From an uncultured Prevotella sp. (GTDB taxonomy: Bacteria > Bacteroidota > Bacteroidia > Bacteroidales > Bacteroidaceae), in assembly GCA_900315035.1 (NCBI GenBank), contig OMXO01000015.1, forward strand, positions 1-49,728: a stretch of 49,728 nt of DNA, in the 5' to 3' direction. Below, piece after piece: positions 17,960 through 26,742 of the stretch. Within the stretch, counting starts at the first letter, position 1; each line of letters starts with the position of its first letter. The notes under the pieces were generated by a model. The model was not told the origin of the DNA, ran no database searches, and worked only from the letters and a program-made list of their open reading frames with translations. Position numbers and translations under genes: made by a program.

Positions 17960-19822
17960 CTATTTCTTCTTTTTACGTGGCTTGCGCATGGCCCAGCCTT
18001 CCTCGCTGAAATCGGGCTCTTCGCCTTTTAGATCGCGAGGCACTTTGCCCATCAGCTCGCGCCAGTTGTCTTTCTTCTGACGCTTAGGCTTTGGGGCAGA
18101 CTTGCCTTCTGAAGGCTTTCCGCCCTCGTCGGCATCATTGACCTTCGGTCGATGATGCTGACGCTCGGGTGAGTTGATGTAAACATCGCTCACCGCTTGC
18201 TTATCCGCATCATTACAGCGCACAGTCCTGCCTTTATGTCGGATACCGGTAAGTTGTATCATCACCTTCTTGGCATCCTTCTCAGGAACCTCAAAATAGG
18301 AGATGGTATCGAGCAGGTCGATATGTCCGACCTCCTGACGTCCACCAACAAAGCGATTCAGCGTCTGCATCAGTTCGCCAGGATAGAAACCGTCGCGTTT
18401 ACCCAAGTTGATAAACAGTCGGCGATAACCTTTCTGAGCCTTATTCTGTAGTTTCTGCTTGTCGCTTTGGGGTTTCTTTTCCTTCCTGTCAGGCACAACG
18501 GCTTCAATCTCTGGTGCTTCTGCATAATAGGCCAGGAACTTGCCAAACTCCAACGAGACGATTTTCTTGATGAGTTCTTCCTTATCGATATATTCGAAGT
18601 AGCGGTTGATGTCTTGCATGAAGGGGGCAATCTCCTCATCATCGACATCAGTCTTCACAATCTGGTCCATCACTTTGTAGAGCTGTTTCTTGCAGATCTC
18701 CTCTGCTGATGGAATCTCTGCCTTCACAAACTCCTTGCCAATCACCTTCTCGATATTGCGAATCTTGAATTTCTCTCGACTATGCACGATGGAGATAGAC
18801 GTACCCTTCTTACCAGCACGGCCTGTACGTCCTGAGCGATGGGTATAGTTCTCGATATCATCGGGCAGTCCGAAGTTGATGACGTGTGTCAGATCGTCCA
18901 CATCCAATCCGCGTGCTGCAACATCAGTTGCCACGAGCAATTGTGTCAGGTGATTGCGGAACTTCTGCATGGTCTGGTCGCGCTGCTGTTGGTTCAGGTC
19001 ACCATGTAATGACTCTGCATTATAGCCGTCCTTAATCAGTTTGTCTGCTATTTCCTGTGTCTCGACTTTGGTGCGACAGAAGATGATGGCAAAGATACGC
19101 GGATAGTAATCTACGATGCGCTTCAGCGCCAGATACTTATCCTTGGCATTTACCATATAATAGATATGGTTCACATTCTCTGCACCCTCGTTACGGCTGC
19201 CCACCACGATTTCCTGATAGTCGTGCAGATACTTCTTAGCCACACGTTCCACCTCCTTGCTCATGGTGGCAGAGAACATCAGCGTGTGATGCTCTTCAGA
19301 AAGCGATTCAAAGATTTCGTTGATGCTATCCGAGAAACCCATATTCAGCATCTCATCGGCCTCATCGAGCACGATGTTTGTTACCTGCTCTAAGTGCGCG
19401 AAGCCGCGATGCATGAGGTCAACCAGTCGTCCTGGTGTAGCAACAATGATTTCGACGCCCTTCTTCAAGGCTCTCATCTGTGGTTCGATGGCTGCACCGC
19501 CATATACAGCTTCTACATGTATGCCATCCATATATTTGGCAAAGTCGCGCAGGTCATCTGCAATCTGCAGACAGAGTTCTCTAGTGGGTGACAATACCAG
19601 TGCCTGAGTCTCTCTACGTGAGGTGTCTATACGTTCCAAAAGGGGGATACCGAATGCAGCCGTCTTACCTGTACCCGTCTGGGCCAGGGCTATGACGTCA
19701 TTCTGGTTCTCAAGCAGAAATGGTATGACAGCCTCTTGCACAGGCATTGGCTGTACAAAACCTAACTCTTCAATTGCCTTGCGTATCGACTCGCAAACTC
19801 CTAATTCTTCAAATGTCTTCAT
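17960..19822 (-). CDS. DEAD-box RNA helicase with DbpA-type RNA-binding domain
   Basis: 620 residues. Helicase core motifs in order: Q-motif (FVQPMPVQ), Walker A AQTGTGKT, PTREL, VLDEADEM, SAT, then the second RecA domain with VATDVAARGLD and HRSGRTGRAG. After residue about 480 comes a DbpA-like RNA-binding domain (RLFINLGKRDGFYPGELM) and a Lys-rich tail. The layout is that of the DeaD/CsdA type, which unwinds structured RNA in ribosome assembly and mRNA decay, often in the cold. It is a single gene with its own promoter, divergent from the LOG gene. Confidence 0.93.
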   Translation of the reverse strand: MKTFEELGVCESIRKAIEELGFVQPMPVQEAVIPFLLENQNDVIALAQTGTGKTAAFGIPLLERIDTSRRETQALVLSPTRELCLQIADDLRDFAKYMDGIHVEAVYGGAAIEPQMRALKKGVEIIVATPGRLVDLMHRGFAHLEQVTNIVLDEADEMLNMGFSDSINEIFESLSEEHHTLMFSATMSKEVERVAKKYLHDYQEIVVGSRNEGAENVNHIYYMVNAKDKYLALKRIVDYYPRIFAIIFCRTKVETQEIADKLIKDGYNAESLHGDLNQQQRDQTMQKFRNHLTQLLVATDVAARGLDVDDLTHVINFGLPDDIENYTHRSGRTGRAGKKGTSISIVHSREKFKIRNIEKVIGKEFVKAEIPSAEEICKKQLYKVMDQIVKTDVDDEEIAPFMQDINRYFEYIDKEELIKKIVSLEFGKFLAYYAEAPEIEAVVPDRKEKKPQSDKQKLQNKAQKGYRRLFINLGKRDGFYPGELMQTLNRFVGGRQEVGHIDLLDTISYFEVPEKDAKKVMIQLTGIRHKGRTVRCNDADKQAVSDVYINSPERQHHRPKVNDADEGGKPSEGKSAPKPKRQKKDNWRELMGKVPRDLKGEEPDFSEEGWAMRKPRKKKK

Positions 19823-19843
19823 TGGATTTTTGTTATTTGGCTA

Positions 19844-19875
19844 CAAAGATACAAAAAATAATCGTATCTTTGCAA
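19844..19875 (-). promoter_or_regulatory. Promoter of the DEAD-box helicase gene
   Basis: Minus-strand -7 element TATCTTTG (plus-strand 19844-19851) and a TTG -33 core (plus-strand 19873-19875) 21 bp upstream. It overlaps the opposing promoter of the LOG gene. Confidence 0.6.
19865..19872 (+). promoter_or_regulatory. -7 element of the LOG-family gene
   Basis: TATCTTTG, ending 9 nt before ATG 19881. It lies inside the -33/-7 spacer of the divergent helicase promoter. Confidence 0.55.
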
Positions 19876-19880
19876 GCAAT

Positions 19881-20408
19881 ATGAAAATATGTGTGTTTTG
19901 TTCTGCTAATGAGCAGATAGATTCTGAGTTCTTCACGTTGACGGAAGAATTAGGAAAGTGGGCTGCGGAGAACGGTCATAGTATAGTGTATGGTGGTGTG
20001 AACCAAGGATTGATGGAGTGTGTGGCAAAGGCTTCAAAGCAGGCCGGAGGTCGTCTGATTGGGGTTGTGCCGATGATTGTTGAGAAGTCTGGGCGCATCA
20101 GCGATTATGTGGATGTGGAGATTCCTTGTGATAATCTCTCAGACCGTAAGCAGTTGATGATGGACCAGAGCGATGTGTTTATTGCCTTGCCTGGTGGTAT
20201 CGGTACTTTGGACGAGGTGTTTACTGTGGCGGCATCGGCTACTATCGGCTATCACCAGAAGCTCGTCATCCTTTATAATATGAAAGGTTTTTGGGACTCA
20301 CTCATCGCCCTGCTCGATGACCTGCAGGCCAAAGGGATGATCCGAGGGGATTGGCGACAGTATATAAAAACGGCTGACTCTATCGAAGAAATCAGTCGTC
20401 TGCTATAA
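19881..20408 (+). CDS. LOG-family phosphoribohydrolase
   Basis: 175 residues from ATG 19881. The frame is open far upstream into the helicase gene, but the conserved family start (MKICVFCSANEQID) and the -7 element fix the start here. It has the signature PGGIGTLDE (residues 104-112) and the upstream Arg-containing region of the lysine decarboxylase-like/LOG Rossmann fold. LOG proteins cleave the N-glycosidic bond of nucleoside 5'-monophosphates; cytokinin activation is their role in plants, while the bacterial substrate is often AMP or unknown. It is a single gene followed by a terminator. Confidence 0.88.
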   Translation: MKICVFCSANEQIDSEFFTLTEELGKWAAENGHSIVYGGVNQGLMECVAKASKQAGGRLIGVVPMIVEKSGRISDYVDVEIPCDNLSDRKQLMMDQSDVFIALPGGIGTLDEVFTVAASATIGYHQKLVILYNMKGFWDSLIALLDDLQAKGMIRGDWRQYIKTADSIEEISRLL

Positions 20409-20414
20409 TAAAAG

Positions 20415-20436
20415 AAGCCTCGTCATTGCGAGGCTT
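20415..20436. terminator. Bidirectional terminator
   Basis: AAGCCTCG (20415-20422) pairs with CGAGGCTT (20429-20436) around a 6-nt loop, followed by TCTTTAAA. It lies between the LOG gene and the converging GH2 gene. Confidence 0.85.
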
Positions 20437-20444
20437 TCTTTAAA

Positions 20445-23024
20445 TTAATAAGGTGAAATGTTGTTCAGTTCACCAATCTTGCCCTCAACGACGGGTGTGC
20501 TCATCAGCTTTTGGAAATCATCCACCGTAATTTTGGTCTTGGGTGCGAAATCGGTAGAAGTCATGTATTGCAGCACACTACGATAGAAGGCGCGGCCCTC
20601 AGGATAAGCTGAGGCTTTCTGCAGATCGGCCATACAGACAAGCAGTTTCCCCTTTCCTATGGCAAACTCAAAGACAAGCCCGAGCTTATGATTTCGTTCG
20701 ATGTTATCAATGACCTGAACGATGGGACGATAGTCTTTTCCTGTGTTGTCGAGCATCATCGGGTGACTGGCTTTGATAATAGGGAACCATTGCCAGTTGG
20801 TATGCATCTCTGTAGGGAACTCCTTGAAGATGGGATGCTGTGGGTCTGTCAGGATACCAAGTGTACCAGGCGAGACACTCTTCTTGTTGTTTTCAGAAAT
20901 AGTCTTAAACATGCGGTAGTTCCAGTAGTCTGTCTGGAAGAGTCCACCTACACAGAGGTCTGTGCTATCGGGCATCAGCAATACGTTCTTGCCTTTCTCC
21001 AGTTGCTTGATGATCTTCTCTGTCAACGTGTTGGTCACGATGACTTTCTTCTCCAACTTGCTGAGATCGCTCCTGGCAGGATATACCCAGAGGTCATAGG
21101 TGTTATGATATGGTACCCCGAACTCATCTTCTTGATCCATGCTTAATGCCAGTTGAAGCTGTGTGGGATTCTGATATGCACTGAGGTCGATGTCAAGTGC
21201 CCCTACATCTATCAGTCCTTCACCATCAGGTAGGATGATTTCTCCAGACTGCTTGGCTAATGCCCATGTCAATTTATGGTCTTTCAGACTCTCGCCGCTG
21301 TAGTTGGCAATCTGGATTTTAGCATGAATGCCTTCTTCATTGGTGAAACAGAATCTATCTGCAATGAGCAGAGGAACGATAGGGGCGCACCATTCGCGCC
21401 ACTCTCTTTCCGTGCAGAGTCCCTTCGGATCCATAAATGCATCGAGGATGCCGATATAGGCAGAGCCTTGTCCTGGATAGTCCTGCAAGTCGAGGAGCTG
21501 GAAGCCTGCCATGTTTTTGGTCCGTAGGTCCATTTCGATATCTTGTTTGTAGAGTTGCAGAGACCAAAGACCGCTGGCCATGTGGAAATCCTTGGCCTGA
21601 TCCAGCATACCGGCTTTCTCCAGACGAGAGCGGAACACCTCCATATTATAAGGATAGAGTGTGCCTGTATATTTCTTGATCTCATCAAAATCGGGATAGG
21701 TCTGGAATTGGGCTGTCTCGTGTGAGATGACAGGTACTACCTTGGCTGGTGAAGTCCCTTCCGGGAATGCCAGCGCACATCCCTCATCGAAATTCATCGT
21801 TGTGTTGGGGTAGAAGTGGTTAATCATACCACCGTCTGCAGCATCAGCAAACGAGAAGGATCCACGAGTATGAGTACCGTAGTTACCCCAGCCTTCACCG
21901 CCTACGCGACAGGTGGTGAAATAGTCCATTCCTTGCTTAACGCCCTGATAGCCGAGGTAATAATTCGAGCCGAAAGTAAATACTTTATCTGGTGCAATCT
22001 TTCGGAAATCCTCGATGAATTCAGCCATTTTACCGATACTTCCCCATAGTTCGTTTCCAAGGGCGAACATCCGGAAAGAGGGGTGATGTCCATAAGTGCG
22101 GAGGATATTCTCACCTTCTTTGTGGAGGAACTGCATCAACAGGGTGTCCTTATCATTGAAGTCGCCCCAGAAAGGAAGTTCTGGCTGCAGGATGATGCCA
22201 AGTTCGTCTGCTGCGACGAAGGCGGCTTCTGGCGGGCACCAAGAGTGGAAGCGCACATGGTTCAGGCCGTAGGCTGCACAGGTGCCGAGATAATCCTTCC
22301 ACGAATCGACATCCATAGCCACATGTCCTGTAAGTGGCCAGACGCAGGCATCGTGCTTACCACGAAGGAAGATCTTGTGGCCATTGGCGTAGAAGTGCTG
22401 ACCTTCGATGTGGAAATCCTTGAAGTTGGGGTGGATGTCTTTAGGTTTCTCTGCTGTGCACAATTCTGTAGAAAGTTCGATTCTTCCGATGATTCCGTTC
22501 CAGTTGGTCTGGGTGTCTTCTGTATAGGCATGACTACTGGCATAGAGCTGTTCGGGCACGCCGCTGCCGTTATCTACCATAATGGCGAGCTGGTGTTTAC
22601 CTGGAGTGAGGAACTTTGAAAGTTCAAACACCTGAGGCGTAGAGATATCGTTGGAACTACCAGCAAACTTTGCATCAATATAGATTTCCGTAGGTTTGGT
22701 GCGCTCCAGCGTCAGATATACGCTTTTCCCTTTCCAGGTGGCAGGAATCATGACCTCGCGCTTATACCAGGCTCTGCCCTTATATGACCAAGGGCGAGTC
22801 AGATGGGTGGTCTCCTCACTTTTAGCGGTGAAATCCCCCTTCTTATTAGTATCGGTGGTACCTGGCAGTTGGATTGTTTCTGTCAGGATGTAGTCAGGAT
22901 GTACAAGACTCTGGCGGTCTAACGCAAATTGCCAAGTGCCGCTGAGGTCGATGGTCTTACTGTCGTTGGCTGCTTGGCTGCCAAGGCAGAAAAATAGTGA
23001 AAGGAAAAAGCAGATTCTTCTCAT
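20445..23024 (-). CDS. GH2-family beta-glycosidase
   Basis: 859 residues with signal peptide (MRRICFFLSLFFCLGSQAA). N-terminal sugar-binding jelly roll (IDLSGTWQFALD), an immunoglobulin-like domain, and the TIM barrel from about residue 205 (FLRGKHDACVWPLTGH, NHVRFHSWCPPEAAF). The acid/base Glu325 lies in LGNELWG and the nucleophile Glu436 in ISHETAQF, 111 residues apart as is usual for GH2. The C-terminal third contains a GATase-like stretch (GKNVLLMPDS). GH2 covers galactosidases, glucuronidases and mannosidases; the substrate cannot be settled here. No SusC/D genes or regulator are adjacent. A terminator hairpin lies just upstream, so it needs its own promoter, which I could not identify. 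Confidence 0.88.
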   Translation of the reverse strand: MRRICFFLSLFFCLGSQAANDSKTIDLSGTWQFALDRQSLVHPDYILTETIQLPGTTDTNKKGDFTAKSEETTHLTRPWSYKGRAWYKREVMIPATWKGKSVYLTLERTKPTEIYIDAKFAGSSNDISTPQVFELSKFLTPGKHQLAIMVDNGSGVPEQLYASSHAYTEDTQTNWNGIIGRIELSTELCTAEKPKDIHPNFKDFHIEGQHFYANGHKIFLRGKHDACVWPLTGHVAMDVDSWKDYLGTCAAYGLNHVRFHSWCPPEAAFVAADELGIILQPELPFWGDFNDKDTLLMQFLHKEGENILRTYGHHPSFRMFALGNELWGSIGKMAEFIEDFRKIAPDKVFTFGSNYYLGYQGVKQGMDYFTTCRVGGEGWGNYGTHTRGSFSFADAADGGMINHFYPNTTMNFDEGCALAFPEGTSPAKVVPVISHETAQFQTYPDFDEIKKYTGTLYPYNMEVFRSRLEKAGMLDQAKDFHMASGLWSLQLYKQDIEMDLRTKNMAGFQLLDLQDYPGQGSAYIGILDAFMDPKGLCTEREWREWCAPIVPLLIADRFCFTNEEGIHAKIQIANYSGESLKDHKLTWALAKQSGEIILPDGEGLIDVGALDIDLSAYQNPTQLQLALSMDQEDEFGVPYHNTYDLWVYPARSDLSKLEKKVIVTNTLTEKIIKQLEKGKNVLLMPDSTDLCVGGLFQTDYWNYRMFKTISENNKKSVSPGTLGILTDPQHPIFKEFPTEMHTNWQWFPIIKASHPMMLDNTGKDYRPIVQVIDNIERNHKLGLVFEFAIGKGKLLVCMADLQKASAYPEGRAFYRSVLQYMTSTDFAPKTKITVDDFQKLMSTPVVEGKIGELNNISPY

Positions 23025-23082
23025 TGTTTTAGTTCTTGATAAGTGACGGTTATGGGGTAATAAGGGTTGGTTATTGTGAAAT

Positions 23083-23114
23083 AAGTGCCACTTATGCGAT
23101 GATAAGTGGCACTT
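23083..23114. terminator. Terminator after the S46 peptidase operon
   Basis: AAGTGCCACTTAT (23083-23095) and ATAAGTGGCACTT (23102-23114) form a perfect 13-bp stem with a 6-nt loop. It lies 9 bp after the stop of the S46 gene on the minus strand and separates it from the GH2 gene. Confidence 0.82.
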
Positions 23115-23122
23115 GTTTTTAA

Positions 23123-25252
23123 CTATTTGGCGTTGATTTCACGGAGCAGACGATCAGCCTTGCCCCAACTCTCCATCATGTAGAGCACATAGCGGATATC
23201 CACACCAATACAACGGGCCAGTTGACGGTCGAAGAAGATATCTGACGACAGCGAATCCCAATTTCCGTCAAAAGCCAGTCCGATTAGTTCGCCCTTGCCG
23301 TTGAACATTGGTGAACCAGAGTTTCCACCAGTGATGTCGTTGTTTGTCAGGAAGCAGAGATGCAGCTTGCCCGTCGTCTTGTCAGTATATTTGCCGAAGT
23401 CGGGCTTCGAGAGCAGTTCTTTCATGATAGGCTCTGCCTCGTAGTCGATGACACCCTTCTCGCCCTTCTCCATCTTTTCAACGATGCTGCTGGCCTCTGT
23501 ATAGTAGCCTGAAGGCTGTCCGCCAAGCAGATATTCACCTACCTGACCATAGGAGAGTCGCATGGTGAAGTTAGCGTCGCTGTAGTTGGGCATATCTTCC
23601 TCCATGCGCAGCTTGGCGGCACAGAGATAGCGCTCCTGAACATCAATAGAGTCATAGGTAGATTCCAAGTCGGCTCTGATGGCTGCCTGTACATCGATAA
23701 GGCTCAGTCCATAGATGACACCAGGATCTTTATGATAGCCTCGTTTGTTAATATAGATCTTCTTGTCGTTCTTCATCAGCTTTGACTTCTTATAGAGACG
23801 ATCCACGAATTTCTGGTAGTCGCCCTTGAAGTCGTGGTCAATGACGTTATAGAAGTCGGGCTGGTACTTGATCTCTACCTGCTCACGATAGTGTTTCAGC
23901 AGAGCTGCCAGAATCTCACGATCAGTATCGTAATCCCACTCAGCAGTGTTGTCCTTGAACTCGATGTAGTAGCTCTTGGGCTTGCCTTCCTTGCCGTTGA
24001 TGATAGGTCTATTATGTACGCGCAGGGCACGGCGGGTCATCTCGTCTGTGTTTCGGCGCCCGAAGGTTTCGTTATAGAATGTCAGGGCGCGCATAGCATT
24101 GAAACGTTTCTGATAGAGTCGCTCCAACAGGTCGAAGTCGAGTTTCCCCATCAGATAGCCTGTAGAGTCTTGCCAATGGCGGATTTTCTGCTCAAAGGCT
24201 GCTTTCTGCTGGATGAGCCCGATGGAATCAATGCATTTGTTCATGCCGATAGAGTTCTTCCAGTAGTTTGAACTCTGTGCGTACTTCGAGTCATATTTGA
24301 TGCGCACAGCCTCATCGGCACGCATGTGACGGATCATGACACCTTGTTTCACCTCACGTGTCTGATACATAGGCTTGTTTCGGGCATCACGGCGCTCCTT
24401 GATACCATAGCTCGACAGATAGCGGCTCGTAGAGCCAGGATAGCCGATGGTCATTGAGAAAGAACCTGGCACATAGCCTTGCAGCGATACAGGGGCCCAT
24501 TTCTTCGGTTTCATTGGCACATTGTCCTTCGAATACTTGGCTGGCCCGCCAGTCTTGGGATCGACGTAGATACGGAACACGCTGAAGTCACAGGTCTGGC
24601 GAGGCCACATCCAGTTGTCCGTCTCACCGCCGAACTTACCCATCGACTTAGGCAAGGCAAACACCAGGCGTACATCGGGATAGTCGCGATAAGTTGTCAG
24701 ATAGTAGGCATTGCCCTCGTAGAAGGGTTTGATCTCTACGCGCAGGGTTGAGTCTTTCTTCACAATCTCTTTGAGCATCGCATTCTCGAGTGAATCGATG
24801 AATTGATACTTTCTGTCGTTGCTCATCTGGTTGATGCCTAATGAGTCCAGATAGGATGTGATGTCTTTCTGTTCTACCATGAAACTGACGAAGAGGTCCT
24901 TGTTGGGCAGTTCTTCCTCATACGAGTTCGACACGAAGCCATTGAGCATGTAATCGTGTTCCACAGTAGAGTGCGAACGGATAGCCTCGAAGCCGCAATG
25001 GTGATTGGTAAACACCAGTCCGTCTGGAGACACCACGACGCCAGAGCAGTAGCCGCCGAAGTTGACCACGCAGTTCTTCACAGCATCATCACCTTGATAA
25101 AGTGCTCCGTAAGGCAGTTGATAGTTCTCCTGCTTCATCGTCTCATAGACGGCATTAGGCAGATTGTACAGGGTCCACATACCCTCGTCGGCCTTTAGAG
25201 GTAAACAAGTAAAAAGGTAAAATGGTAAAACCAATAGAATTAACTTTCTCAT
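23123..25252 (-). CDS. S46 dipeptidyl-peptidase, DPP7-like
   Basis: 709 residues with signal peptide; periplasmic or surface exopeptidase. The chymotrypsin-like halves surround a helical domain; the catalytic His lies in TNHHCGFEAIR and the catalytic Ser is Ser645 in GGNSGSP. S46 enzymes release dipeptides from peptide N-termini. The residue 18 positions after the catalytic Ser separates subtypes in the family (Arg in the acidic-specific DPP11, Gly in DPP7); here it is Gly663, so DPP7-like cleavage after hydrophobic residues is expected. It is the last gene of a unit with the flippase (14 bp upstream) and a SpmA/B-like protein, and a strong terminator follows. Confidence 0.92.
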   Translation of the reverse strand: MRKLILLVLPFYLFTCLPLKADEGMWTLYNLPNAVYETMKQENYQLPYGALYQGDDAVKNCVVNFGGYCSGVVVSPDGLVFTNHHCGFEAIRSHSTVEHDYMLNGFVSNSYEEELPNKDLFVSFMVEQKDITSYLDSLGINQMSNDRKYQFIDSLENAMLKEIVKKDSTLRVEIKPFYEGNAYYLTTYRDYPDVRLVFALPKSMGKFGGETDNWMWPRQTCDFSVFRIYVDPKTGGPAKYSKDNVPMKPKKWAPVSLQGYVPGSFSMTIGYPGSTSRYLSSYGIKERRDARNKPMYQTREVKQGVMIRHMRADEAVRIKYDSKYAQSSNYWKNSIGMNKCIDSIGLIQQKAAFEQKIRHWQDSTGYLMGKLDFDLLERLYQKRFNAMRALTFYNETFGRRNTDEMTRRALRVHNRPIINGKEGKPKSYYIEFKDNTAEWDYDTDREILAALLKHYREQVEIKYQPDFYNVIDHDFKGDYQKFVDRLYKKSKLMKNDKKIYINKRGYHKDPGVIYGLSLIDVQAAIRADLESTYDSIDVQERYLCAAKLRMEEDMPNYSDANFTMRLSYGQVGEYLLGGQPSGYYTEASSIVEKMEKGEKGVIDYEAEPIMKELLSKPDFGKYTDKTTGKLHLCFLTNNDITGGNSGSPMFNGKGELIGLAFDGNWDSLSSDIFFDRQLARCIGVDIRYVLYMMESWGKADRLLREINAK

Positions 25253-25267
25253 ATCTGTAGTTTTTGA

Positions 25268-26719
25268 TTATTTTCTGAAAAATCTTCCAATGACTGGCAG
25301 ATGACTCAGCGGGAAGTCGCGACGCACGATGAAAACCACGAAGAGAACGATACACATTGTATTGAAAGCCAATGAGGCCATTCCGAGTTGGAATCGTTCT
25401 TCGTGCAAATACATCAGAGCGGTAAGGAATGCGGTGATGAGGACATATATGGCAATATCCTTCATCGGGTAGGGGATAGGATTCTTCTTCTGGCCTACGA
25501 TATAGCTCAGCACCATCGCTGTTCCATAGCCTGCCACACCGCCCCAGGCACATGCCCAGTAACTGTACTTTGGAATCAACAGGATGTTGACAGCAAAGAG
25601 CACGACACATCCGGCTATTGAGAACCAGGCACCATAAATGGTCTTGTCGATGAGTTTGTACCAGAATGAGAGGTTGAAATAGACGCCCATCATTATCTCT
25701 GCTGCCATCACGATAGGCACTACGCCCAGACCTTCACGATAGTCGGCACCGATGATATACTGTAACAGAGGCATCCAGCCCACCACGCAAAGAAACGCTA
25801 GCAACGTGAATATCAGGAAATATTTCATGGCTGCGGCATAGTATTCCGTCTTATCGGCATCTTTGCTCTTGGCAAACACGATAGGCTCATAAGCATATCG
25901 GAAGGCTTGTGTAATCATCGCCATAATCATCGCTATCTTGACACACGAGCCATAGATGCCTAACTGTACATTGGCATCAGTCGCGTCAGGATAAACCAAC
26001 GGGAAGATAATCTTGTCTGCCACCTGATTCAGTATTCCTGCGATACCAAGTATGAGGATGGGCCACGAGTAGTTCAGCATGTTGCGCAACAGACTACCGT
26101 CAAATTTCCATTGGATTCGGAATAGGTCTGGCAGGAAGAAGAACGTGATGAAACCCGTGCAGAGCAGATTGATGAAGAACACATAAAACACGCTTGTCTT
26201 GCCCAGCACCACGAAATAGAGCAGGTTAAGTCCGATGTTCAGGATGATGAACAGCATCTTCAGCGAGGCGAAGCGTAAGGCGCGCTTCTGGTATCGCAGA
26301 TAACTGAAGGGAATCGCCTGTAAGGCATCGAGCGCCACCACGACAGCCATCATCAGCAGATAGTCGGGATGCTCTGTGTAGCCAAGTGCGCCACTTATAG
26401 GCCCGATGAAACCGAAGATAAACAGCAGGAACATGGCTGTCAGAGAACCTACGACTGCCATTGTTGTCGAGAAGACAGTATCCGATTTATATCGTTCGTC
26501 GTTGGCAAAGCGGAAGAGCGTTGTCTCCATTCCGAATGTCAGCAACACCAGAATCAGTGCCACATAGGCATAGACATTGGTGCTGATGCCGTAGTCGCCC
26601 GAGTCCTTGGGCATGTAGTGTGTATAGAGCGGTACTAGCAGATAATTCAGGAATCTGCCTACAATACTACTCAGTCCGTAAATCGCAGTATCTTTTGCTA
26701 ATGATTTCAGATTTGCCAT
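25268..26719 (-). CDS. Polysaccharide flippase (Wzx/MATE-like) membrane protein
   Basis: 483 residues with about 12-14 hydrophobic membrane segments and no signal peptide. The N-terminus (LAKDTAIYGLSSIVGRFLNYLL) is typical of the oligosaccharide flippase/polysaccharide biosynthesis protein group of the MOP superfamily, which moves lipid-linked sugars across the inner membrane for capsule, O-antigen or glycoprotein assembly. No glycosyltransferases are nearby, so the exported sugar is unknown. It lies 23 bp after the SpmA/B-like gene and 15 bp before the S46 peptidase gene. Confidence 0.85.
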   Translation of the reverse strand: MANLKSLAKDTAIYGLSSIVGRFLNYLLVPLYTHYMPKDSGDYGISTNVYAYVALILVLLTFGMETTLFRFANDERYKSDTVFSTTMAVVGSLTAMFLLFIFGFIGPISGALGYTEHPDYLLMMAVVVALDALQAIPFSYLRYQKRALRFASLKMLFIILNIGLNLLYFVVLGKTSVFYVFFINLLCTGFITFFFLPDLFRIQWKFDGSLLRNMLNYSWPILILGIAGILNQVADKIIFPLVYPDATDANVQLGIYGSCVKIAMIMAMITQAFRYAYEPIVFAKSKDADKTEYYAAAMKYFLIFTLLAFLCVVGWMPLLQYIIGADYREGLGVVPIVMAAEIMMGVYFNLSFWYKLIDKTIYGAWFSIAGCVVLFAVNILLIPKYSYWACAWGGVAGYGTAMVLSYIVGQKKNPIPYPMKDIAIYVLITAFLTALMYLHEERFQLGMASLAFNTMCIVLFVVFIVRRDFPLSHLPVIGRFFRK

Positions 26720-26742
26720 TTTCCCCTTTTACTTTTTTCCCT

